Assembly: GCF_015706575.1 (NCBI RefSeq) | Contig: NW_024037064.1 | Coordinates: 3,533,427-3,597,426 of the forward strand | Length of the DNA: 64,000 nucleotides | Direction of reading: 5' to 3' | Origin: Patiria miniata | Taxonomy: Eukaryota; Echinodermata; Asteroidea; Valvatida; Asterinidae | Shown here: one piece after another, positions 1 to 29,720 of the stretch | Layout of the letters: each line of letters begins with the position of its first letter | How positions within the stretch are numbered: the first letter of the stretch is position 1 | The notes under the pieces: model-generated | What the model was told of the DNA's origin: nothing | What the model saw: the letters and a program-made list of their open reading frames with translations, nothing else | The model's database searches: none | Position numbers and translations under genes: made by a program

Positions 1-1040
1 TGGGCTTCACTTAATTGCCATCGATGACATTAGCATTGGTATGACTTTTTGTTTCCTTTAATTCTCACCTCTGCTTTTTTGTATAGGTTTTCCCGCTCTA
101 ATGTGTCAGAAATACATTCAAATGCGTTTTAACCCTGCGCAGCGTTTACAAAAAAATGTTTATCAGAAATCGCCAACGGTGGCCTTTAGGGCCACAGGTA
201 CTTCCCCGCACTACGCAAGACCCTATTCATGTCAAAACAACAAAAAGCCACGTGCCAGACAGTGTCCAGGCAGTTGCCAGACAGTGCACTTAAAAGATAA
301 TTGACTGACGGCTGTGGTTTGCCGCTATGAAGGAGATGGCTGTGTCAAGTTACAGTTCAATGAGACTTGGCAGGAGGCCTGGTCGAAAGTTTGTTGACAT
401 GGCTTAGGTGAAGCCCTGGCTGCAAAGTTCATTAAACCAGCTGATTTGGCATGTGTTGAATGAGGATTAGATGGGAGGTGACCGTCATTGGCCCTCAATT
501 TATTTATTTTTTCAAAAACTTCGGTCACCTGTGCACCAAAGGTGCACATGTCACTCTGCGCAGGGTTAAACGTATGTATTCATGCGATTTGGATCATGCT
601 ACTTATTATTTGGTTCTTATTCATTTTTATGGCGTGCAAATTTGTTTTGCAACACATCCAAAGTTGAAATTGCGGCGTTCAATTAGATATTACCCAATCG
701 TCATTTAATTTCGCACACCTTGATTTAATGAGGTTTCTGCCTTTGATTCTTACTTTCATTTCCGTTTATTAACAATAAATTTAGCACTTCGCGCATTCAA
801 TATAACAACATTTCAGTAAAATGGACAAAAAGGTCAACAGAAGTAACGCTGAAAACAAAAGGTTTTAATAAGGACAGCTGCATTTGTTATCTTTAGTTTC
901 TTTATATTTTTAATTCTTCGGCACATATTCTTTCATCATTGCAGCCATATTCATTGTGACCTGTGTCATCTTCTTTAAATTCTTTCAATTTAATTCTTCC
1001 ATTTTTTAATATTTGTTGCTGGAATTCTGAATATATATTC
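1..1040. other. No gene seen; AT-rich, repeat-derived
   Basis: Only short chance frames. GTATAGGTTTTCCCG at about 83 recurs at about 1430 and, degenerate, at about 1916, so this stretch is probably part of the same repeat domain as 1300-2180. Confidence 0.5.
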
Positions 1041-1240
1041 AGTGACGTAGCAAGGTCATTTATATTGGGAGAGTAGATGTGAACAAGCAGAAATCATGGC
1101 CACTATCGGGTAATAGGTGGCGCTTTTCAGGATGGCAATATTGCCGACGTACGTGCAGCGTTCCAAAAAAACAGGCACTCGTTAAACATTTTTTTGGGGG
1201 AGGGGGGGGATCCCCCTACCCTCGAATGTTACGCCACTAA
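1041..1240. mobile_element. Short MITE-like element with G/C run
   Basis: About 200 bp framed by CAGTGACGTAGC and, inverted, GTTACGCCACTA, with a G-run/C-run interior. It resembles the poly-G MITEs at 18303, 52588 and 60394, but its target duplication is unclear. Confidence 0.5.
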
Positions 1241-1299
1241 TATTTCTTTCAATTGTTTTTATAATTGTTCTCCAAAAAGGGTCCAAGTGGTTTATTTCC

Positions 1300-2180
1300 A
1301 TTTCACTACGAAATGCCGAAATTGAATGTTTTTGTGTACAATTTCAATTTGAATGAGCGTACTTTCAAATTCGATTGCCGTCTTTTTCGGATCGTGGGCT
1401 GGAAAACGAAATAGAATGGGTTTTGTTTAGTATAGGTTTTCCCGGCGAATTTCCAAATTTTTCCATTCAGTTTCATTATCAGCCATTCAATTTTGCGTGA
1501 GTTTTGCACATGGTCAAATTGGGGTTTCTTTTTCGTTTTGGGTACGTTCAATTTCATTTGTAGGCAGCCAAGATTTTGCTCTGAATGTTCGTTTTCATTT
1601 TCGGGCATCCTATTTCGATTTGGTGCATTCAAGACTTAACTTGTAGCATACTTAAATTAAGTCTTTGCAACCTTTTGACGGTTGACGCATTCAAATTAGC
1701 GAACATCTGTGCGCTTGTAAAGTTTAACCATGCTTTTCGTTTCTTATTCGTTTATGGGCAATCCCTTTCATCATTTGGTCATTTAAATTAGAAAAAAAAA
1801 TTAATCGATACATTTTCCTATTTTTTTCCGAGGTTCATTTCCCTCCAAAACTTGATTACTGTAAAACTTACAATGTTACAAATTAACCGATAGGCCCTAT
1901 AAGGAAAACAATATGTTATAGGTTTTCTCGGTCAATTTCGGCAAATGAGCAGCCAATTTAAACACTACGCTTTTCTATTTCGCGCGAAATCAAATGCTAC
2001 TGAAGAGGGTCATTCGATTTCGTTTTATGACCAGTCAAATGTACTGTTGCGTCATTCGATTTAACAAAATAATCATGCAATTTAACAATTCAACAAAGCA
2101 GCATTCAAATTCGCAGGAGCTTTTTGAGGCGTGTGTTTAGTCATTCAAATTCATTTTTGGCAGTCATTTCTGGAATTTGT
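1300..2180. repeat. Irregular array of CATTCAA-like motifs
   Basis: CATTCAAATT, CATTCGATTT and CATTCAATTT variants recur roughly every 20-60 bp (for example near 1484, 1626, 1688, 2009, 2053, 2100 and 2140), mixed with TTTCGTTTTC-type runs. There is no fixed period. It leads directly into the transposase at 2327. Confidence 0.6.
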
Positions 2181-2326
2181 GCAATCTAAAAAACGCTTTG
2201 TTAAATTTTTGTTTCCTTAAGAATGTTGAAGGCATAAATACGGTTCACTTTTTGGCACTTGAGTCACTTTGCCGATGTACTTCGAAGACGAGCTTTCGCT
2301 ACAGTTTTACACGCATATTTCTAGAA

Positions 2327-2890
2327 ATGGCAGCTCGTGGTCGCTACGCTAGAGTGGCCCAGGTAGATCGAGAAAGGTTGATTGAGGCCTTCGAGGGAAA
2401 CGAGCAAGACTACCTTGAGCTTGCGGTCAATTTGAACATCAACAAGTCCACAGCCAGATCAATTGTTGCAACATATTTGAGGACTGGAAGGCGAGAGACG
2501 CTGGTAAGAGGAGGAGCAACCCACAGCAAGATGGATGATGACATGCGAAACCATCTGCAAGGCATCCTTGACGCTAATCCCGTCTTGACACTTCAACAAA
2601 TGAAGGCTAGTTTGAGTGAGCATCTGCCAGAGAAGCCCCAGGTTTCTACTGCCACCATAGCCAGGGCCGTGGATGGGATGATGATTACACTGAAACTAGT
2701 GGAGGACGTCCCTGATGCAAGAAATTCCCCTGAAGTTCTTGATCAACGCGTCCAGTATGGTGAGTGGTTCCTGCAGCATGGTGTTCTGGCGCATCTAGTC
2801 TTCATTGACGAGACAGGTTATAACGTCTGGACTCGACGCTCCCAGGGTAGAGCTCCACGAGGGATCGCTGTCAATAGATTTGTTCAATAA
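2327..2890 (+). pseudogene. Truncated Tc1/mariner (IS630)-type transposase
   Basis: The frame from MAARGRYARVAQ encodes a homeodomain-like HTH region (LAVNLNINKSTARSIVATYL), a linker, and the start of a DDE nuclease with the first catalytic Asp in VFIDETGYNVWTRRS and then GRAPRG. It stops after 187 residues; the second and third acidic residues of the catalytic triad are absent, against 300-350 residues in complete family members. The frame is open further upstream but the similarity starts at 2327. It is a 3'-truncated, inactive DNA transposon copy. I saw no terminal repeats. Confidence 0.8.
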
Positions 2891-5009
2891 CCACCGATTA
2901 AAAATAATTTACATTTAATGCACAATTAACAACAATATACGAGGCGATGAATTATGGACATATATCTCACATATCGGCAATAACCCTCACTGGTTATAAC
3001 AAGGGTCAACTGCACCCTTTGTAGTAAACTTAGCCTTAGGTGACCCTCACGTGGTCAACTGCACCATTAGATAATGAACTTATACAATTATAATCCCTGT
3101 TATTATCACAGTTCCAATAACCCTCACACATGTACATATAGCCCTCGCACAAGAAAGGTAACCTACAGCCATGGTAGTCCTTGAAAAGTCAAAAGAACCA
3201 TTCTCATGGATTGTAATGCCAGAATTAATTTTAAATAACATCTTAAATGTCTGTTTTGCTTCTCTGGTTCTAGAGATATAATACTTTGGTGTTTTTCAAG
3301 ATGGCTACCAGCCGCCATTTTGAATTTTGAGGTTACAATGGTTCTGAAACGTAATGAATACCATTTAAGAAGATTTGTCAGGACAGAAATAGTAGGAATC
3401 GACACCTTATTTATCAATATGGCTCATCTGGTTCCCGAGATATCACTTTTTATGTTTTTCAATATGGCGTCGGCGGCCATTTTGAAAAACGTGCTATAAA
3501 AAAGGGTGCCGTCAGTTTTGGGAGGTGTATAGGAGCTATTTTTCTTCAAATTGGTCCTTTTTGTCAAATCCATTGAGAAAAAAGGTATCCGCTACATGGT
3601 CACGTATTCCAGGAAAATGACTCTACTACAGTGTAAGGTAGTATACTGCTCGCGCTCTGTGTATTGTGTGATGGAAGTCCAGTGGATATGCGAGTATTTT
3701 TTTGGGTGAACTGACAATATGGCAGGGAATTGTTTAGCCTTGGCGGAGGTTTCCGCTCTCTGAGTGCTTTCTAGTTATAATAGCAATACCTGTCCTTCGA
3801 TCACTGTATATGTCTCTCTCTTTTTTTTCGAAAGATTCTTATTTATTAAACTCAATGGTATAATAATAATGAAATTCGAGAACTTGTGTCAAGTTAATAT
3901 TGTTTTATCGAATAGGAAAAAAAAAAGATGTAATACCAAACGGCTCTTACTCGAATACCAAACAGCTTTGACTCGAACCTAGTGACTGACTTCATGCTGC
4001 ACTCCATTCACTACGCACATAACAAGTTTACGTACACGCAGCATAAATGCGTAAGCTGTAAGGTACCGCATGAATATTCATATCATCTTGATTTTAAACC
4101 AATCTGACTGCTCCGTCCAATGGTCCTTTTTATTAATAAATTCATAACTATGCACGCATGTGCATAAATGGGCCTGGCGGCTAGAAGCGAAGCGGTCCTT
4201 TAAAAAATGTACAGGGGTCTAACTATTTGAGTCATTTTTTCTCAATATCTCCAGGATTTGTCATTTTTTATTTAGAAAAGCCCCTTTAATCGCCATAGGC
4301 ATTACTTTCTGGCCTAAGTGGTTTTTGGGGTGCACAGAATCACAGTTTCATATTGTTCACAACAGTTCATTGTTGTAGATGGTTGATTTTTTTTTGCATG
4401 CTGAGAGTTTCATCATGAGCAGTGAAGGGCTGGCTTAAAGACAGATCGTCAACGCATTTATAATGTTTTATCACAGGAAATTAGTAACAAAATAACTGAT
4501 AATCACTAAAAAATAACTTGGTCCAATATTGGGTCCTTGAGGAAATCCAGCATGCAAATTCTACCAGGAGCAAAGATCACCGTTGTACTGAAAAGATTGT
4601 AAGCGATCTGAGAAAAACTACATAATCAAGGAAGTAAGGAAGTTATAGCCCCTAACGTGATCAATTTATTGACTCTTATCAAACAATATTGTGATCGACT
4701 CTGTTGTGATCGACTCTATGAAACGCTCAATCGAAGACACTGCAAATTAAAGATGAGCATGACCCTACATCCGCGATCATACGCGATGGGTCATGGTGCT
4801 GGTCTGGTGATTGTGACGATTCCCCAGTTGGCAGAAGAACTTGAAGTGAATGGTCATGGTTAATAGGCGGGTTTGGCCACGGGGGCCAAAAGGGCAGGGA
4901 AATGTAACGCGATCTCAGCTTCCCCGCTGTCAAACTCATTAACGGTACGCCTACAGTTAAGATGAGTTAAGCTTCACCGTGCCGTACAAAAATAAATGTA
5001 ATACAAGCC
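2891..5009. repeat. Intergenic; two copies of a GGCGGCCATTTTG module
   Basis: Around 3262-3325 and 3427-3490 a 60-bp module (TCTGGTTC, GAGATAT, TTTTTCAA, ATGGC, GCCATTTTGAA) occurs twice about 162 bp apart. Near 2980-3080, AACCCTCAC and TCAACTGCACC are also repeated. No gene seen. Confidence 0.5.
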
Positions 5010-8000
5010 CATAACTTGAAAGCTTAAGAGTCATTTCGTGTAAATACTTCATATAAGTGTCCACGCTCAAAAAATTGAATTTTTTTTTAATACGTTGTGG
5101 GATGGAAGGACTTTGGGAGCAAGTAACTAACATAGACTTTTTAATCCGATATTTTGCCCGTTGCTATGGTTACGGGCCATTATGTGTTTTGGCCAATATG
5201 GGGCAATTTTGAGGCTGCAAACAAAAATTCATTTTTTGCGTTATTTTTAAAGGTCATCCAGCCAAACTGCAAAGTAATGTCACAAAAGTAACTATATCAC
5301 GACAAAGAATCATCCTTACCCTTACAAGAAAAAAATAGAAAAACACTTCTGAAAAATCTCCTTTCTATTATTTTTAGGCCCTATAAATACAGCATGTTTT
5401 TACAACTAGCAAAACTGCATTGTTTACCCCATTTTTATCCCTCCAAAATGGCACTTACCAGGGCACTCAGAATAATTTCCCTTCGGCTATGGTTAGTTCA
5501 GACATTTTGAATTTTGAACTTGTATGTTGCATAACGAAACAAATGTAAATAAATAATGTGGAAGTGAACACTTTAGAAATAACATAGAGTTCCTTTTCAC
5601 AGCCTCCCCTTCCCCCTCCCCGGGGCATTGCTTGGGGTTGAGGGTGGGGTGTGACCACCCACCAATAACTTGGCATTGTCGGTACAGTCATTGTCACATG
5701 GGCAAACCTCATGTGATTGCAAGCCGCAATGAATAATAATGGCCATATCCATTGTCTTCTGATTGAAGTGCACCATTATTCAAATGATGTCCAGTCCTCC
5801 CCTACCAGCTAGGCCCCGCCCCTTCCTTTGCCACCAAATTTAGATTTTGATTTCTGCATGTATTTGCCTAAATTAAATTGTAAATACTAGATATCAATTT
5901 GAAAGTGAACTTTTTACGATCTACACCAACAGCCGTCTCACAGATAGCCCCTTCCCCTGCCACCCCCCTCTCCCAAAGCTCAAAGAGAACCACGCCCTCC
6001 CCCCAACAAATCAACAAGTACAATTTTGTTCATTACATACATGCATATGGCCTTGGGGAAAGTCTGAATTATGTATGGTGGCTTTTAACAACACGGGGCA
6101 GCTTGAAATATCCGAAAAGTGAGGAGGAGAAGGGGTGTGTATGTCTCAGGGGTGAGTGGGGGTGGGAAGGGTGATCTGGACACACGCATGTACGCTGTTC
6201 ACATTTGTTTATATTGCAAGTTACTTTGGAATTACAGTAAAAGGTGTGGTGAACAAAATGACGTTTATTTTATTATTTTCAAAACGGAAAAGATCTGTCG
6301 ATTTAGAGAGCAACTAACTCTTATATGTTTATATTGAAATACATGTACTTTAAAACAACGATCACTCCAGTAAAAGCTCCGAGAGACACAGCATCAATTT
6401 TATTGCATGAATTTCACTCTGACTTGACTTGGCTATATACATGTAGTTAGGGTCTGAAGTATTTTTTTAGTGGAAGTGTCCTCCAAATTTGTATTTGTCT
6501 CATCAACATGAAATTTTGTGGCACCAAATACACTTTTGTAGTGTGCTTATTATTACCATGGCAACCGTTGTACAGACATCGGTGCTCATAAACTAAAGTC
6601 AAAAATACTTCCATTTTCAAAGCCTATAACGGAAGTATTATCCTATGACTGAAATTCATGGCTATATAATTAACAACAATACATGCTCAGTATGTAACGT
6701 GGCCGCCATTGGTGCGAGAAGCGCCTGTAATTTTCACCTTTCAATCTGTACCATTTTCTTTGTTTTGATATACGTTTCTGATAGTTATTACATGAATCAA
6801 TTGCAGAGCATTAAATAACATCACCACAATTGTGTATATTTACTTTAGTTTTGCCAATTCGGGTTGAAAACCCACACATTTTTGGAATAAAATCAGTAAT
6901 TATAAGTCCCTATGACAGTGACAAGGGATGCATACAATTGCTCGACTGGGATGGATGTTTACACAAAAATACAGAAATTATGCCCAAAATGTTATCTAGA
7001 CAAGAGTTTGGAAAAATATATAAAAAACACCTGTAGTGGTAACAGCAATAAAACCAAGAATGTCATATTATAGAGTAATGGTCAACCAATATTTTCCTGC
7101 CAAATCGGTTGTAGGAAAATCGGTCAAAGTATATGCAAATCAACATGGGATCACAGTGTGCTGTACCCCTCCCTTTCAGAAAAAAGCACAAATACCCGCC
7201 AGAAAGGGTTAAAATCTGTAAGTACTTGTGGTTCGGTGGGGAAGTTGATTTTTTTTAATTAACACATTAACAAAACATTGCCTGCTTGTATACAAAAAAC
7301 CCTGTAATTTATAAGCACCAATACATTTAGATTGCTTGCCATGTAACAATGGATGCACCACAGAAGTGTGGCCATGTTGACTGCTGATGACAGTTTAGAA
7401 GAGACTCAAAATGTCATGCTGATTACGAAATTACGATTTTGGAGGGGAAAATCAGCACCCATAACGGTACTAAATTTGACTTTATATGTGCTTGATCTGA
7501 CCATATTTACACGTTCAATTCAATCAATCAGATTAGAGGCCATTTTGAGTTTTCACTAGAGTGATAGTTGTTTTAAAGTACATGTATTTTAATAAAAAAG
7601 TATGAGTTATATGCTCTCGTAATCGCCATATCACTTCTCTGTATTGAAAATAATAAAATAAATGCAATTTTGATAAAAAAAATCCGCATTATGTACATGT
7701 ACCATCCATATTACACCTCCCCCCCCCCCTCGCGCTTTCCAGATATTCCAAACCACTCCCACGTTGACAAAAAAATAGCCAAACCTACATAGTGCATGTA
7801 AATATGTGGAATTTCCGCAAGGCAATATGTAACCTTAACAATAATACATATTCAGTACAATTCTTTGGAAGGGAAGGGGGAAGTTGCTCATAATGAGCAC
7901 TGGAGTAGGAGAGGGATGGCAGGGGGTGGGCTGTGAGACGGGTACGCGTGTTTGTGTAGATTATGAAAGCTTTACGTGTAAATTGATATCTATTTACAAT

Positions 8001-8399
8001 ATTAATTTAGTCAAATACATGCAGAAATCAAAATCTGAATTTGGTGGCAAGGGAAGGGGCGGGGCCTAGCTGGGAGGGGAGGACTGTACATCGTTGGAAT
8101 GATGGTGCACTTCAATCAGATGACAATGGATACGGCCATTATTCATTGCGGCTTGCAAACACATGAGTTTTGCCCATGTGACAATGATTGTACCGACAAT
8201 ACCAAGTTATTGGTGGGTGGTCACACCCCACCCTCAACCCCAAGCAATGCCCCAGGGTGGGGGAAGGGGAGGCTGTGAAAAAGGAACTCTATGTTATTTC
8301 TAAAGTGTTCACTTGCATATTATTTATTTTCATTTGTTTCGTTATGCAACATACAAGTTCAAAATTCGGTGGCAGAGGGGAGTTGGCTGGTCCTAGCCA

Positions 8400-8444
8400 G
8401 GTGTGTGTGTGTGTGTGGGGGGGGGGGGGGGGTGGGGGGGGGGA
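8400..8444. repeat. (GT)n/(G)n low-complexity run
   Basis: A short GT run passes into an almost unbroken G run of about 30 bp, which could form a G-quadruplex. Arginine/glycine-rich frames over it are artefacts. Confidence 0.8.
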
Positions 8445-8672
8445 GTACACGACCTACTATTCATCCAATGGTCTAAAAATGATACACAGTCTAATTTTGT
8501 TTGTAAATATGTGCTAGATTCATGAAAATACCAATTATACAAGTTATTACTCAAAACAAAGGAAAACACTGAAAATACACTTCTTAAGGTTTTTGTGAAA
8601 TTTACCATTTTTGGAGCGCTACTGCACAAAGGCTATACAATAACCCAAAATTTTCTCACCAGATATGAAAAA

Positions 8673-9060
8673 CGAAGTGGCTATCGTTACGGCACTAGTT
8701 GTTTAGCGCCCTCTACGATATTTTTTTGATACGCACGCAGGTATATAATTATTTGTTTCCCCACGTGTTTTCGAGCAGTGCGCCAGCTCAGCCGATAGAG
8801 GGTAGGACCTTGCACCGCGAGGTTGCGGGTTCGGATCTCAGTTTTGCACTCGAATTTTTTTCCTTTTCTAATATGAGGCTTTGGAGGATTTTTTTTAAAA
8901 GGGAAATAAAGTCCGAATTTCATAAAGTTCAAATTCACTTTTTTCCTTCTAATTTTATATTTTCTTGTCATGTTTTTTTATAAAAGTTGCCAGGTTGCAG
9001 TCTACCGTAACAATAGAAAATGGGAAATGCGTTACGGCTGCCGTAACAATAGCCACTGCG
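8673..9060. mobile_element. 388-bp MITE, 9-bp target duplication, tRNA-like core
   Basis: Ends match as 20-bp inverted repeats (CGAAGTGGCTATCGTTACGG against its right-end counterpart, two mismatches). It is flanked by TATGAAAAA on both sides (8664-8672 and 9061-9069). A 9-bp duplication fits Mutator-like transposition. It sits inside the right palindrome arm. Confidence 0.75.
8777..8845 (+). other. tRNA-like sequence (SINE head or tRNA relic)
   Basis: CAGCTCAGCCGATAGAG resembles an A box and GGGTTCGGATCTC a B box of the RNA polymerase III promoter. I could not fold a complete cloverleaf, so this is not called as a tRNA gene. Confidence 0.55.
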
Positions 9061-9560
9061 TATGAAAAAACCAATGTCTGAACTAACCATAGCCGAAGGA
9101 AATTATTCTGAGTGCCCTGGCAAGTGCCATTTTGGAGGGATAAAAATGGGGTAAAAAATGCAGTTTTGCTAGTTGTAAAAACATGCTGTATTATAGGGTC
9201 TAAAATAGCATAAAAGAGATTTTTCAGAAGTGTTTTTATTTGTTTCTTGTAAGGGTAAGGATGATACTTTGTCGTGATATAGTTACTTTTGTGACATTAC
9301 TTTGCACTTTGGCTGGATGACCTTTGAAAATAACGCGAAAAATGAATTTTTGCAGCCTCAAAATTGCCGAAAAATGGCCAAAACACATAATGGCCCGTAA
9401 CCATTGCAACGGGCAAAATAAAAGTTTAAAAAGTTTATTTTGGTTACTTGTTCCCTAAATCATTTCATCCCACAAAGTAAAAAAAAATTCGATTTTTTGA
9501 GCTTGGACACTTATATGAAGTATTTACACGAAATGACTCTTAATCAATGCTCACAACTTT

Positions 9561-10504
9561 TCAGTGGAAAGGTAAATCATGCAGTCAATGAGCTTCGAAT
9601 TGCGGCACTTTTAGGGTACAGGGTTAAAAAAAGTACTTGTAAACCTTAAAAAAGATTAAGGTAATTTATTGCTAAATAGACGAACCATTTTGCTCCTATC
9701 CTTCAACAACAGACTTAATTTTTTAATAATTGTGCACTGTTTTAGCTTACTTGTACCAAGAGTTTCATAATTGCGGTACATTATATTTAACACATTTTTA
9801 ATCCACGAATGTGCGCAATTTCTTACTCAAACGGTCAGTGTTTTTCTCGGAAAGTCATGTCGACGGCAGCTGCTTCCCTTTTTTCTTCGCTTTGTAATGA
9901 AATCGGTGTCAAAATAATTGCAAGACATTTGTCTTAAAATTCTTGAAAGCTGGTAACGAATTTGTGGAAGTGTGCTGGTTAAAATTAAAAATAACCCCTA
10001 CACGGGCGTGGCTCGTACATATAAAACACTGTTTCCAAGATAAGCATCATTTTCATAATTTGATAAAGCTTTTGAATGTTCACCCCAAATCGTTTTAAAG
10101 AAATTCAAAAACAGTTTGCGCCGTTAATGTTCATGTAAAAGCAAGAATTTTGCCCTTTTCATTCGATTTTTTTTCCAAATGGTCCTCAAATTGAACAAAA
10201 CCCCCAAATAAATCGTGCCTTATAGACACAATCACTATGCAATATGGACCTGCTGAGCATTCCAGGGATGTTTTAAGATCATCTTGTAGGTCTAAAAAAA
10301 AACAAAAAAAACTGACGACTGTGTAAGAAAAGCGGGACAATGAATCTCTATTATTTTGGCATCCCAACTATAGTTTTGCTTGATCACCAAGTTAAAGCAA
10401 GGATTTTTCTACAAATTTAAATAATCTTTTATTGACACCTTTCAAAAGTTAAGTGTTAAGATCAAACGACATTAACTTCTTTTTATTTTTTCCTCTTCAT
10501 GCAG
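9561..10504. other. No feature seen upstream of the first visible gene 1 exon
   Basis: AT-rich sequence without a recognisable exon or promoter. It ends in a pyrimidine tract and TTCATGCAG acceptor shared with A2 and A3, so it is intron rather than 5' flank, at least near 10440-10504. Confidence 0.5.
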
Positions 10505-28376
<17,872 letters not shown>

Positions 28377-28590
28377 GAGTTGACAACATGGTCTTGCGGG
28401 AAAAAACTCATTGAAATGTCTGATCAATTACCAAAAAAATATGAAATTTTACAGGACACAGAATACACCACTTGTATACCCAAGCGATTAAAAAAAAGCT
28501 CTATCGTCAGAGAGAATTTGAACAAATATAGAAAACAAAGAAATATCTTGTCTTGTTTTACCATGCATATGGCATACATGCATGGTGTCG

Positions 28591-28693
28591 ATTAAATACA
28601 GTTATATTGTCAAATATTGTGTGTCGCTTCACAACAAAGTTAACGCAAGACCGAGACGAAAGCATGCATTTGTCAATAGAGTTTAATAATAAA
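28591..28693 (+). promoter_or_regulatory. Candidate poly(A) signals of gene 1
   Basis: ATTAAA at 28591 and AATAAA at 28688 lie 215-310 bp after the stop codon of gene 1. No cleavage site can be seen directly. Confidence 0.35.
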
Positions 28694-29699
28694 AAGCCCT
28701 GTGGTGTTGAGGCTTTCCGGCACTAATACTATGCATACATGATATCCACATAAACATCATTGTGCAATTCTTTCTTCTTCTTCTTTTTTTAAAAAATATT
28801 TTGAATAAAAACGAAACTATAGTTGTAGCATAGTCTGGGTGGCTACACAACCGTAAAACTGACAACAGGAGACTCCATCTTATAACATTTCGCGTTTAGC
28901 TAGTGTAAATAAATCTAGGTATCAGATGAATAGGAAACCAGTGGCAGGAAGTTAAACTACGAGATACTGAATTGATAACAATTGCTTAAATTGATGTTAA
29001 CTGTGTCTTTAGATTAAACACCAATACTATAGTACTTACATACGCACTGAATAGAGATATTTAGATAATTAAAATATTTCCATGTTTGTAATACGATATA
29101 TAGTTTACGCAGACTTGTCTTGTGAAGTAGTTTTGTTATGACTTAAAACGGGTAGACTGGTAGTTTTTGTGATTTTGGGGTACTTTTGTGTGCCTGAAGG
29201 TAGTTCTTGATTAAATGAAGGTAGTTCTGGATGAAATGCCCGCCCCATACCCATCCCCGAAAAAATAATGAGAAAACACTACCTCTTCTTTGCATAAACA
29301 GAATAGACCAAATTCTTCATCTCCTAGAATGAATACCAATGAATTGTTTTAGTTGTCTGGCTGATGTACTGCAGCACTGGTGTTTTAAGGACTGGTTCTG
29401 TAATTAATGTTTGCATATAGGAATATATCATTAGAGGGCGCTAGACAGGTAGAAACATCTCTTACGACTCTTGTCATCAGAAGCTCAACTATTCTGCTGA
29501 TTTTTCCGGATTGAACCCTCTCCTGTTTCCAGATCTCCTAACATCTTCTTCAGGTATCTACATAGCTGCTCTTCATATTCATCTGCAAGTGCAGTTAAAG
29601 AACGATTTTTTGCATCTGGAATTTTGACTTCCCGCGCCCGGGCCATCGCATTGGTCATGCAGGTAGCTGGTTACAGCCGAGCACACTAACAGGTGGTAA
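28694..29699. other. Intergenic, no gene seen
   Basis: AT-rich stretch between gene 1 and the LINE. The last about 150 bp may be LINE 5' untranslated sequence. Confidence 0.5.
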
Positions 29700-29720
29700 G
29701 CGCCATACTATTACGTCACA

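Larger units (their letters stand above)
5010..9560. repeat. Large imperfect palindrome (arms about 1.4 and 2.0 kb)
   Basis: The left arm, about 5010-6420, is repeated in inverted orientation at about 7515-9560. Matching landmarks: TCATTTCGTGTAAATAC near 5031 and its complement near 9520; CAGGGCACTCAGAATAA near 5459 and complement near 9100; GTTGCATAACGAAAC near 5525 and complement near 8340; AGTTCCTTTTCACAGC near 5588 and complement near 8274; CTAGGCCCCGCCCCTTCC near 5810 and complement near 8060. The arms flank a spacer of about 1.1 kb. The right arm is longer because 8366-9069 is an insertion. No protein is encoded. Confidence 0.85.

Noticed and set aside
28380-28595. 71-codon frame after the gene 1 stop
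   Set aside because: Lies in the 3' untranslated region; no homology and no splice signals.
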